64,000 bases of DNA from Cristatella mucedo (Eukaryota; Bryozoa; Phylactolaemata; Cristatellidae). Both the position numbers and the translations under genes were made by a program. This document shows positions 28,136 through 38,329 of the stretch, one piece after another; the stretch's first letter is position 1, and each line of letters opens with the position of its first letter. Below the pieces are notes generated by a model, which was not told the origin of the DNA, did no database searches, and saw nothing but the letters and a program-made list of their open reading frames with translations. The DNA lies in assembly GCA_009760855.2 (NCBI GenBank), contig WPIO01000113.1:1004001-1068000 (forward strand). Reading direction: 5' to 3'.

Positions 28136-28934
28136 AAAAGTTACTTGGTGGCTGCCCATCGGGTTGCTGTCGTCCTCTGGAAGCTATTACTGTGCTAATG
28201 CTGTCATTGCGGCTGCTCTGCTGCGTCTCGGTCATCATTTTTCGCGAGCATCCCGCCCGCTGAGGCGTCGCCACAATTTGGCGTGTGGGGGAGGGCTAAA
28301 GGTCGGCACTGAGCTCTGGGGGGAACGAGGTCAATGAGTTCTTTTCTCAATTCATTTGCGAAACCTCTATTCCGTTGGAATTGTTTTTACTTGAGTTCTT
28401 AATATTTTTCATTGTTCATTTTGGCTATTTTTCGGACAGCATCTCCGTGCGTCACCAGCTTATTCGACCGAATCCAAAGATCGTGCGCTCCTCCCTATTA
28501 GTGTAGCCGCACTAGCTTCAGCTCTGCCTCTGCCGGCGGGCAGCAATGCAGCGCCTCCGAAGCAGTGTCGTTAAAGCAGCTCGGCCACAACTGAGAGCTG
28601 AATGGGCTAGTTTGTTGTGGACTGTCTGGTGGCGGCCACGAACCTTCGCGGGCACTTTACAAAATAGGCTGTTAGATAAGCTAGTATTGTTTTCAATTCG
28701 CTCCATACCCTCGGCCGGTTGCATGCCCACTAGCATCACACGTTCGCTTATGTAACGTAACGTATTAGTTGGTCTGCATCCTAATCGAGTCGTCAGCCCA
28801 AAGGTCCATTCTAACATGACTAGATCTCGCTGTCAGATTATCCCCTCGCCCTTCCCAGTTACCTTATGGGTGATCTTCCTTGATTCTACTTTGCTAGATC
28901 CGAACGTTGTACTCTGCTAGATCTAGGCTACACG
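28136..28934. other. No recognised feature
   Basis: Unassigned, about 800 bases. A 99-codon minus frame (28518-28817) and a plus frame overlap each other and match nothing I know. Confidence 0.4.
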
Positions 28935-29005
28935 TTGCTTGTTGTAGGTGCTCTAGTTAAACCTAGGCAAGGGCTCGTATCGCGGCTAGCTTGACAGCTA
29001 CCCCC
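28935..29005 (+). repeat. Dispersed repeat, copy 2
   Basis: Partner of 25380-25465: AGGTGCTCTAGT, GGCAAGGGCTCGTATCGCGG, CTAGCTTGACAGCT. Confidence 0.6.
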
Positions 29006-29130
29006 TGTGCATTGTGTCCAGTGGTGAATGTATTGGATGACTGAGGTCGTGGGCTCGAGCCCGGTGGCATTTGCGAATCGCCCGAATGGAGATTAGGTTT
29101 AATTGGAGCGCTTTACAAGAGGAATGCATA
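29006..29130 (+). mobile_element. SINE-2
   Basis: TGTGTCCAGTGGTGAATG (A-box), GGTCGTGGGCTCGAGCCC (B-box) and tail CCCGAATGGAGATTAGG, GGAGCGCTTTACAAGAG. Confidence 0.85.
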
Positions 29131-29774
29131 TTAGGAGAATCTGAGGCAAGAAACGGGCCAAGCACTGCAGGGCAGACCTCTTTAAGACTTTCAATACTTG
29201 AATATCAAATCCTTAATATAAGATCCCCTTTAAGTGATGAAAAACCCACTAACAACTGATGCATAACGCAAGCGTGTATATTCTTGCAGCCATACTGGCT
29301 CGATTGAAAAAAAGGAAAGCTGTTGCTCTTTCTGAAGAACGCCTGAAACCAGATAATAATAAAAATAGCACCTTCACAGAGCTTAATCTCTTTCGATGCC
29401 TATTTGCTTATTCTGTAAAGGAAGCACGATCAAACGGTTATTGGTAACGTGCACACTGTCAACAGGCATGAAATGGTTAGAGGTGACATGCACATGGTCA
29501 ACACGGTATGCACAGTATCAGCACCCATAAGTACACAGAGGGCGAATAAGAAAAACCCACTAAATGCTGTGTTAAATAAATGCGTTTTCCAGCATTCTTT
29601 TCAGATGTCAAGTCAGGGGATATGATTACATCAGTTGGGAGTGAGTTCCGGGGTTTGAGAGCATATAAACTAAAGGCATGGTCACCAGAGGTTTTGAGGT
29701 TCGTTCGAGACGTTGCTAAAAGATTTGATTTACAAGTGGGTTGTACGATGCCTAGACCAGTGGGGAGTACTTCG

Positions 29775-29965
29775 TGGTGAGCACTTAGTGAGTCGTGATG
29801 GCACACTATGTATGGTGACTGCAATTCATGACCTCGATCCCGAAGTAGTGGGTTCGAATCCTTTGTTGCATGTTCTTTTATTGCAGCTGCAAGCAGTGGT
29901 GGTAGCCGTTAAGGCTTTTCTGATGCTATACACAAGAGGCTGTTAAATCAGCTAGTTCTTTTTTT
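29775..29965 (+). mobile_element. SINE-1 nested in L2-B
   Basis: GTGAGTCGTGATGGCACAC, B-box GGTTCGAATCC, GCAGCTGCAAGCAGTGG and tail GAGGCTGTTAAATCAGCTAG. L2-B resumes at GTAGGTAGGCTGGAACTAG. Confidence 0.9.
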
Positions 29966-30169
29966 GGTAGGTAGGCTGGAACTAGTGAATAAAGGGACGT
30001 AAAAGTGTCTGACAAAACCTTAAGTCAATGCGCTGCTTGACTGGGAGCCAATGCGGGTCGGTGAGAAGTTGTAACGTGGCAACTGAGACGCTCACGACAG
30101 CCATGCCTAGCTGCAGAGTTTTGCAACTGACAGCACCTGATTGCATAGGCCGATGGACAAGCGAGCAGT

Positions 30170-30410
30170 GAGTTACAGAAGTCGAGAGGGGATGACACAA
30201 ATGCATGGACTAATTTGGATGTGATATCCCTATCAAAGAAATCTCAAATTTTAGCTATATGTAGAATCCCTGTCAAAGAAATCTCAGATTTTAGCTATGT
30301 TATGTTTATGAGTTGCAGATGCCGAGAGGGAATGACACAAATGCATGGACTAAATTAGATGTAGTATCCCTGTCAAAGAAATCTCAAATTTTAGCTATGT
30401 TATTCAGCTG
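30170..30410. repeat. Local tandem duplication inside L2-B
   Basis: A segment of about 130 bases (GACACAAATGCATGGACTAA to TCTCAAATTTTAGCTATG) is present twice. Its last 40-45 bases (CCTGTCAAAGAAATCTCAGA) occur a third time between. Confidence 0.85.
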
Positions 30411-30974
30411 AAACTGCCCAGACTTAACTGTGGAGCTGGTTTGGTCGTCTAACGAAAGGTCACTTTGGAATAGGACACCTAGATTCAGATTCAAAAAGAA
30501 ATATCCTGGCAGAGCACATTATGAGATTAGTTTTTTAATTCCTGAGTCATGCTTAGTTTTCTCGTAGCTAGTCAGTTGGTTTTATCTCTTTTAATATGAG
30601 AAAGCGTGCTGCCATACATGTGGAGATTTTATCAATATATGCAGCAAGTTAGTTGAGAGAATTCGACGTGCTGGGGGCTGGGAGGGATCAAAGAAAAGGT
30701 TCAACTGAGTGTCATCAGCATAGAAATGAAAATCTTTTCTGTTCTTGGGCGATCACATCGGCAGTAGGGAGAACATAAACTGTGAAAACATTCGGACCAA
30801 GCACTGAGTTTCATCTGACTTCAGTGATTCCTTGTATGATCTTTTTCTGTTCACTTAAATACTCTGTAGTCCTCCCTCCCTCTCCGAGAAAGGATCTGAA
30901 CCAGTGACTCTCGGGAGAGATGAGAGGGGCTCGATAAAGACTTCACAATCAATAGCGTCAAATGCTCCAAAATA

Positions 30975-31125
30975 TCAGCAAAAAATAATAATGATAATAG
31001 TGATAATAATAATAATCATAATCATATTAGAATGATGTAGTGCCCTCAGAGAGCTTAACTTCTTTGTAGTCTACATTTGCTGCATTGGAAGCGTGTTGAG
31101 TGGTTAACGCTAGTATGCTCAAGAA
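30975..31125 (-). mobile_element. L2-B tail nested in L2-B
   Basis: AATAATAATAATCATAATCA, GTGCCCTCAGAGAGCTTAAC and TACATTTGCTGCATTGG interrupt the palm region. The host element resumes at CTAAGTCTGCATTCCTAAG. Confidence 0.8.
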
Positions 31126-31839
31126 AAACAATCAGAGACTTACCTAAGTCTGCATTCCTAAGACAGTCGTTATACATCCCAAAGCCATGTAAGCCAGTGG
31201 AAATACATTGCAGTGGACATGTAGCCTTCTTTGATAGGAAGATGAATTTCACACATGAGTTCACTCGTGACCTCTTTGAGTGTACACATTGAGAAACCGA
31301 ACGACATTGAGTGACAAGAGTCCAGTGGCGAATTAGCTAACCTAGAGATTGACTCCTTGATCTTGTCCACCTTGCTGATTTAGAAGCTCGAGAAGCAATC
31401 AGTTCGACTGGGACTACCGAGTCTACTGGGTAAGGAGCTATCCGGGTAGCGGTTAAGGAGATAGGTGATCGTGAACACTATTTTTTTAATCGTGCTTTGA
31501 TGATTTAAAAATGTTTCTTTTTTGTAGAAGCTAGACTTGGCCTTTGCCAGCATTGATTGATATGATCTGCAGTGGTCCCATATGCCTGTCCGTGAAAAGT
31601 CCAGTCATGATTTGCTCTTCGAGACTTAAGGATTTCATCAGCACCTTTTCATCCCGGCGTAGCTTCTTGCTTTGCGATTCTGGGTTGTTGCTGCTGTAGG
31701 CTGATTTCAAGGGTTGACATTTTTTGACAGCCTATTTCTACTTGCACAGACCTTGAGCGGCTGCTGCGAAGCCGTCACGAAATTTACTAGCGCTGTCAGA
31801 CATCGCACGTATCGTTGGACCACGTACTTGACATTGCAC

Positions 31840-32902
31840 ATGGCTGCCGATGATTCAATGCTGCACTGCTGTGTCTGCCAGAAGCTGCTATCCGAACCGC
31901 CATTGCTGCTTGACTGCTTTCACAACTGCTGCGAGAAGTGTGCTGACAGCATTGCCGATAACGAGAAAACGAAGTTCACTTGTCCTCTGTGCACTCAAGC
32001 CACGATGGTCTCCGACGCCAAACTCAACTACTTCGTCACTGCTCAAGTTCGAGCTTTTAAGGTTTCGTCTGGTCATCTCGAATGCGAGATGTGCATGAGC
32101 AAGAGCATAGAAAATCCGCCTGAAGCAGAAGACTTTTGCAGCACTTGTTGGCAAACTTTATGCGAGGAATGCGATAGGGATCACTGCAAATTTAAGGGCG
32201 ATCATGCGACAATTGCCATTGAGAGAGATCTGAGCACCAGCAGACTCTGCTTTAGTGCACCACCGTTTTGCCAGCTGCACCGGAAAGTGAGCAAGTATGT
32301 CTGCACCACTTGCGAAAAGACCAAGTGCACTACTTGCCTTCAGGTCTGTCTGGAAGGGGAACATACGGTCGACGTTAGCCACGGTAGAAGAGCTAGAGAT
32401 TTCGTCTCTACCATTAAGCAGCTCATCGTTGATCGCCAGAGAGACTTGCAAGGGAAAACTGCGGTTTTCGATCAGCTGAAGGCTGTCAGCAAAGACATCG
32501 AGATTGAAAGAAGCTCAATTCTGGCTCATCTGATACGGACCAAGCAAGCAATTGTCAGCACCGTTGAGGATGTCTATGAGAATGCAGTAACACGGTTGGA
32601 AGAATCTAGCAGCTCGATGATGTTGAAAGCTGAGAGCCTCGAGATCGATGCAGAGAAGCTTGCGCAACGGTCAAGCCATCTGCTGCGATGCAGTGAGAAA
32701 CTTTTGCAGGATGCAGACATTATTAGTCTGCTGGATCAGCAGCGATGTCTCCTCTCGGCCATGCAATGCTTGTCGGAAGAGCTTGGACGTACGAAAGCTC
32801 CTCCGGTGAAGGCCAGCCAATTCTGGCGAGTAGATGGATCGGTGCCGACTAATCTTAAGGAGATAATCATGCAGTGGATTGGTTTGCCCCACTTAACTGT
32901 CG
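31840..32902 (+). CDS. TRIM exon 1: RING, two B-boxes, coiled coil
   Basis: From ATG to a GTATGT donor at 32903. 354 codons plus one base. The same frame is open upstream from 31714 but begins there with TTG. A further 5' non-coding exon is possible. Confidence 0.88.
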
Positions 32903-35900
32903 GTATGTGCTCAGTCCTTTCATTTATTGCGTGAAGCTTGTTTGCTGACACAAGTGTTCGATAGCGGGCAGCCCATGTTTTTGTCTACCCAGACTTGCAC
33001 ACCTACAATGATGGTGACAGCAAGGACATCTCAGCAGTTGAAGCAGTGGGGGAATCATTTAAACCCGATAGTATGGGTAAGTTGGCTTTAATTGTACTGC
33101 TAAACCTGGTCGCCAGCATAAATTACTGTGAACTTTCTGGTTTGGTAAGTTCACTTGCATAGCAGCAAGCCTACTTAACTGACAGCATCTAACCCTAATT
33201 ATAGCCCAAAGCCAATCATGTGCTATTTTACGCTAATCATTAAAGTTATTTTCAAGTTGCCACTAATGAACTGTCCCAGTCAGCAGCTGGTGGGAGGATA
33301 TGTTGGGGTATGTGTAATGTAATGTAATGTACCTCCGTCTGTAATTCCACAAACCCTTAAAGACTGTGTGGGTGTTACCCAGAAGAGTTTTGTATTCGGT
33401 AGCTAACAGACTTTGTCTCACGCAACAAAGCAAAAGTGGGAAGCGTAGCATATTCAGGAGAGCAGTTGAGGTGTTGCATAGCATGGAAGTAGCAGCTCAG
33501 GGCGGCTGGAAAGGATCTGAAATAGTCAGCAGCAGGATATTAGTTGTAGTTGCATAAGAATTGTGACAGTGAGTTCCAGTATAGGACCTGCAGAGCTAAA
33601 GCTACTGTCGCCAACGGTCTTTAAGCTAAGGGATGAAGCAGCTAATTTATTGTTCATACGGGACCTGAGGGCACGAGGAGGCTGAAACTACTCCAGCAGT
33701 TCAACTAGGTATGGAGTAGCCAAGTCGTGGTGGGCCTTGTGGGTCGGCTTAATAATAATAATAATAATAATGTACTTGATAAAGCGCTCTCAGAGAACTT
33801 AATCTCTTTCTAGGCGCTTTACACTTGCTGCAAAGGGAAATGCAATTGAATGGTAAGTAAAGTCATGCTTGAAAAACAAACAAAATGAATAACATGGTTA
33901 GGGGTGACATGCACACGGTCAGCATGCAAATGTGGTTAGTGGCAGCATGCACAGTGTCAGCACGCATAAGCACGTGAAGGACGAATCACAGGGACCCACT
34001 AAATGCTGTCCTAAATAGGTGTGTTTTTAAGTTCCTTTTAACTGTGGTCAGGTCAGGGGATGTTCTGACACAGGTCGGGAGAGAGTTCCAGGCTTTGGGA
34101 GCATACGAACTAAATGCACGGTCTCCAGAGGATTTGAGGTTTGTACGGGTATTTGTAGACTGTTGGATTCCGAAAAGCAGGTGGTACGATGCTTGGCCTG
34201 ATGGGGGAGTATGTCGGAGAGATAGGCTGGAGCCATAGAATGAAGGGACCTAAAAGTGAGCGACAAAACCTTGAAGTCAATCCGTTACTTGACTGGTAGC
34301 CAGTGCAGGTCGGCGAGAAGTTGAGTAATGTGGCAACTGCGATGCTCACGACAGACAAGCCTAGCTGCAGAGTTTTGCACCAGCTGCAATCGCCTGATCG
34401 CACATGCTGGTAGGCCAGTAAGCAGTGAGTTGCAGAAGTCGAGATGAGATGTCACGAATGCATGACACACTGAAGAACTTTCCTGTTTATCCGTTGATCA
34501 TCTGGCAGCCATCGTCACTCTTTTAGTAAAGGAAACACGTGGTCAATCCTCTGGGACTTGAAAACTAGCCTCGAAGCCATATTCATAGCCAGCTGCAGCT
34601 TCCTGTTTTTGGTACCCCAGCCAAAAGGGAATTATAATACTACGAGTTGCCCCCTTCCCAGTCTAAGAGCGGCAGAGAAAAGCTTCTGTTGGTTACAGTT
34701 TTTAAGCTGATGAATAGATCAGGTTATATGCTGTCGATAAGGGACGTGAATACAAGAGGGGGCTGAAGTCGGTGCTCAAATTAATCCAGTAGGAATATCC
34801 AAACAGTCAAAGTTTTAATAGTTTTTGGAAGTTTGCCTATTAAAAGATAAACTATGTGTAAATGCAATATTTTTAAGTTTTGGTGATTGACAGATAACCG
34901 GAAAATATATAAAAAATTACTATTGAGACCTATTTAAACCGGAAGTAGTAGATCGAACTCCACAAAATGACTTTCTTTAAAAAAAAAGCACCAGAACGAC
35001 GTTTTTGAATAACTTTGTCAATTGAATCTACTCAGCCCTAAGCGGATGGGCAGAACGTCACTTGAAACAATGAACAAACCGCCAGATTTTCCAAATAATG
35101 ACACCCTCCTAAGGTCAACCGTCCGACTGGTAGTTATTACAATCAAAAAGCGGAAATCCGATCGCACCAAGCTTAGCTATGCCCCTGCGGGGTATTGGCC
35201 CACCTTCGGCAAAACACTATCCAAGGCCATAACTCCTTAATTTCTTGCCATTCAATACATTAGTATGTTTATACTGGTTCACAAACCGGAAGTGTCTATT
35301 GTTTGGCAAATAGACTATTGTTAGGAATAATGTATTGAGAATATACTTCCACGAGGGCGGTAACAAAGCAGTCAATTACCATTGAACCTAATGAATCCTT
35401 TTAACACTTATCTACGAAGGCAAAAAATATGGCAACTACAGTTTAAGATGTAGTCTTTTGTTCCTGAGCTTTAATCTATGTCATTTTTTGCTTATTATTT
35501 CTTGCAAGATGCTTAATCAATTGGGAATATCAAGTGGGATTTAGTCAATGTATGCTTTGAACATTTGTTGTAGGTATCACTAGCAGCCTCTATCTCGGTT
35601 CGAGCATGCCAGCTGACTCGTGCGATTCAACGCAAAACTCATTATCCTTTGACACTATAAGCACCAGCTTTCGCACGACTACTTCTTGTTATGATATGGC
35701 CACCACACACGACTGCCATTTACTCTTGGCCTTAGGAGAGCACGGTCTGCACGAATGTGATCTCAGCGGCAAAACGCTAGCTATTTGGAAGCCAGACAAG
35801 AAGAAATATAATGGAGACAACGACAGCATCGAGGCGGTGGACACTCTTGAGGACGGTCATGCTGTTGTTGGCTTGCGACATTTATGGTGGCTGGTGTTTT

Positions 35901-36475
35901 TACAGTGTAAACAGAGCGGCGGCAGTGTTTCGTGGCAGGTTAATAGAAACATCACCTTGTTAACAGCACATCCGAAACACCTGTCGGCCCAATCAGATAT
36001 GCTAGCAGTAGCCGAATTTCCTTCTACGCTGGTGCTTATCTCGTTTAAAAGCCACTCCGAGGTGGTGCTGAGAAGCGATCTCGATTATTACATCAGCGCA
36101 GTGGCTCTCTCCGACCACCTCGTCATCACAGCTAGCTCTGCTCCGGTGCCTCTTGATGGAGGGCAAAAGCTGCACGTAGTGGACGCCTACGATCATCGTG
36201 GAGAGAGGCTGTGGAGGCAGGCTTCGAACGACTGGGTGCAAGACATTGCTGTCACCCCTTCAAGCCACTTGCTCTTTTTGGCCATGTACAGCAGCAAAAG
36301 AGTGGCAGCAGCGATGAAAAAGGATGGCAGCTACGTAACCGACGTCTTGTGCCACGGTAGTCACGTGCTTCAAAACCCACTGCGAATGTCATTGGATAAA
36401 GCAAAGGGGCTGGTTTTAGCATTGCTTTCTGGGGACGCCAAAAGCGTGTGCGTTTTCAATTTGAACCTAAGTTGA
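31840..36475 (+). CDS. TRIM-type RING/B-box/coiled-coil protein (putative E3 ubiquitin ligase)
   Basis: Three exons (31840-32902, 32972-33076, 35574-36475) join with matching phases into 689 codons ending in TGA. Domains in order: a C3HC4 RING at about residues 10-54 ([22 protein letters not shown]), a first B-box at about 82-125 (CEMC, CSTC, CEEC), a second B-box at about 144-183 ([16 protein letters not shown]), a coiled coil at about 190-330, and a C-terminal region of about 270 residues with repeated strand-like blocks ([37 protein letters not shown]), possibly an NHL- or WD-like propeller. RING-TRIM proteins usually act as cytosolic E3 ubiquitin ligases. The target here is unknown. The start is the first ATG ([11 protein letters not shown]). 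The family is firm, the orthologue is not. Confidence 0.9.
32972..33076 (+). CDS. TRIM exon 2
   Basis: 105 nt, phase 1 to phase 1, between AG at 32970-32971 and a perfect GTAAGT donor. Encodes [20 protein letters not shown]. An earlier AG (32963) would bring a stop into frame, so the second AG was chosen. Confidence 0.8.
33310..34640 (-). mobile_element. L2-A LINE in TRIM intron 2, split by an L2-B copy
   Basis: Starts with the family tail (GTAATGTAATGTAATGTACC), runs through C-terminal coding blocks to GTGGGTCGGCTT near 33750, and resumes after the L2-B insertion at TGAAGAACTTTCC to about 34640. Frames are broken. Confidence 0.88.
33751..34468 (-). mobile_element. L2-B LINE nested in L2-A
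   Basis: (AATA)n tail, perfect antisense hairpin block (AGCGCTCTCAGAGAACTTAATC), 3' UTR, then a C-terminal coding region reading [20 protein letters not shown] on the minus strand. Truncated near 34468, well conserved and therefore fairly young. Confidence 0.92.
34641..35573. other. Rest of TRIM intron 2
   Basis: 34650-34780 is a diverged L2-A-like scrap (AGAGAAAAGCTTCTGTTGG). The remainder up to the acceptor TTGTTGTAG shows nothing I can name. Confidence 0.5.
35574..36475 (+). CDS. TRIM exon 3: C-terminal region
   Basis: Starts at an acceptor (ACATTTGTTGTAG) in phase 1 and runs 300 codons to TGA. The protein continues [20 protein letters not shown] before the propeller-like region. Its last blocks resemble an NHL repeat ([16 protein letters not shown], then SVCVFNL). 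Confidence 0.85.
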
Positions 36476-36672
36476 ATGCTCTTTGAGCTTTTCTTCATTC
36501 CAGTTGTCGACAACTTAGGTACCGACTTCAGTCGATTGTCCCGTGGAAAAGTCGCCAGCAACGCCTTTCTATTTTAAAACAAAACTGCTAAGTACGAACA
36601 GTGCCTAAACAGGTCCCCATATATTTCGCTCGCATAACCTACGATGCACCACATATGTAAACGAATTGCGAC

Positions 36673-36678
36673 AATAAA
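36673..36678 (+). terminator. Poly(A) signal AATAAA for the TRIM gene
   Basis: AATAAA (in GACAATAAACTGG) about 200 bases after the TGA stop. It is the first canonical signal downstream. Confidence 0.6.
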
Positions 36679-36689
36679 CTGGCAGCCCT

Positions 36690-36959
36690 CTTATCTCATT
36701 ATCAATTCAATTCGCAATAGACGTTTTTTTCTATGCAAGTCCTAGACTGTGGATCTAGCCTTTACAGTGGTGGCGAAATAACTTAAAGGTTCTCATTTGC
36801 TGACGAAATTCCTTTTCAATCATCTTGTGCAGTAAGCTGCGTTTCTCATATCTTATTTTGTCTGAAGTTTAGTTTTACCACTGCTGCGTTTTCATTAAAA
36901 ATACTCCAGAGCAAAAGCTGATTAGTCTAAAAAACTGTTTGTACAAGTAGACACAATAT
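36690..36959. other. No recognised feature
   Basis: Short AT-rich intergenic stretch after the TRIM gene. Confidence 0.4.
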
Positions 36960-37115
36960 ATAATTAATTTGTGTAGCGCCCTAACGTAGATAAAGCTCTA
37001 TATAGGTGCCTCACAGATATCACGAGGCTCGAACCCACGACCCCGGTCATAAAATGCATTCACATCGACCCTGGTCGAGGCGAGCTCTATTGAACCGAAC
37101 CATCTCGGTGACAGT
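36960..37115 (-). mobile_element. SINE-2
   Basis: Antisense: AATTTGTGTAGCGCCCTAAC tail, GAGGCTCGAACCCACGACC (reversed B-box) and GGTCGAGGCGAGC head. Confidence 0.85.
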
Positions 37116-37159
37116 GCATATAGCTTTAATGCAAGCTCGTACATACAGTATGTACCCCC

Positions 37160-37262
37160 GGGTCTTAGCCTTGGAGGCAATTTGCTCTTCTTTACCAACA
37201 GGTCTTGGGTTTGAGTCCAGCAGTTGGCGATTCTTTATCGCCTACAATGCTAATAAAGTTAT
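37160..37262 (+). mobile_element. SINE-1 fragment
   Basis: GGTCTTGGGTTTGAGTCCAG holds a B-box-like core, then GGCGATTCTTTATCGCC. Confidence 0.65.
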
Positions 37263-37344
37263 TCAATGAAGGAAAAGAGACTGAAAGGGATCTTATGTCT
37301 AAACGCCAGCAAGGAACATGCATGACTAGCAATAGATCCGAAAG

Positions 37345-37470
37345 AAAGCCCTGATTGGCCCAATGTTTAAGATTTACCTGTACAGTCCTGGTCTATGTGC
37401 TCTCCTTTACGACCGGGATAGAAATACAGTTCTTCTGGGGTGCTATATAAATGAGTTTTAGCATTATTAT
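37345..37470 (+). mobile_element. SINE-2, diverged
   Basis: GGCCCAATGTTTAAGAT head and GGGGTGCTATATAAATGAG tail with ATTATTATT. Confidence 0.6.
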
Positions 37471-37850
37471 TAAAGATAAAGAGTGCATAGCTCGTAAAAT
37501 GCACTTAAAAGTGCCTGAGTAACAGAAAACAGCGAGGAAAGATTCTTCGCATCACTGACTTAGCTTTACAAAAGTCATTTTCATAAAACTTGATCACGGC
37601 AGCTTCAAACTTTCAAATTGCCTCCCATTGAGATTTTCCTGCTTTGAGACTGCATGACTCAGTCAATAGGGCGGGCTAATTAGCTAGGTCAGCCGAGACT
37701 CAAGCTAGCCTTCCAAAATGAAGTAGAAGTTAACCGTGACTTTTACACCCATGGTCCACTAGTTGGCAATGATCGGTCAAAAAAGAGCCTTTGGGAATAA
37801 ATGCTCAGCTATTTGTTTGGTTTCGGGTCAGATCTGCAGCGACAACATCA
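37471..37850. other. No recognised feature
   Basis: Unassigned spacer. Confidence 0.4.
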
Positions 37851-38215
37851 TTCCGATCCTATTGAAGCGTTACTGGCTTCCTTGAAGCATCGAATCGATT
37901 TCAAGATCCCCACCTCTCATTAGAATCAGACATCCGATCCGTCATCCTTGCACGTGAAACGTACTCATTTATTGAGTTATTTAGCCTCATACCCACTGAT
38001 GGTTTATGAATTTCAAATACCGTATGTTACGGAGCCCTCTATTCGTATGCTTCAAAAGTCTCGATTTATATAATTCAGTGCTTGCAGGTCTACCAGCCTG
38101 CGCAATCAGGCAATTACAGTTGGTGCGAAACTTTGCCGTGAGGCTAATCTGTCACAAGACTTGTAATGCTAAAGCACACCACTTCTCTCCGACCGGTTTT
38201 GACGAATTACGGCAA
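37851..38215 (+). mobile_element. L2-B relic, strongly diverged
   Basis: A decayed thumb region: [20 protein letters not shown] is readable near 38063-38125, followed by frame loss. Confidence 0.7.
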
Positions 38216-38329
38216 TCCACTCTAATTAGGCTAAAATCGACCAGATATTGGGGTTGCCTAGCTCAAATTTGCGGCTGATGTTTTATAAGTATATTCGATT
38301 TTATCTATCCACAAAAATTCATGTCATTG

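Larger units (their letters stand above)
29355..31650 (-). mobile_element. Long L2-B LINE copy with nested SINE-1 and nested tail
   Basis: Antisense L2-B from its ATT tail (AATAATAAAAATAGCACC) through the 3' UTR and thumb region, then the palm region (GTGTCATCAGCATAGAAATG near 30705-30725 covers motif C), and on to the linker upstream of the reverse transcriptase (GTAGAAGCTAGACTTGGCC near 31525). Interrupted by SINE-1 at 29775-29965 and by another L2-B tail at 30975-31125. Many stops. It ends about 190 bases before the TRIM start codon. Confidence 0.88.

Noticed and set aside
31714-31839. Upstream extension of the TRIM frame
   Set aside because: The extension begins with TTG, and the RING starts soon after the ATG at 31840. 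Eukaryotic initiation at the ATG is more likely.
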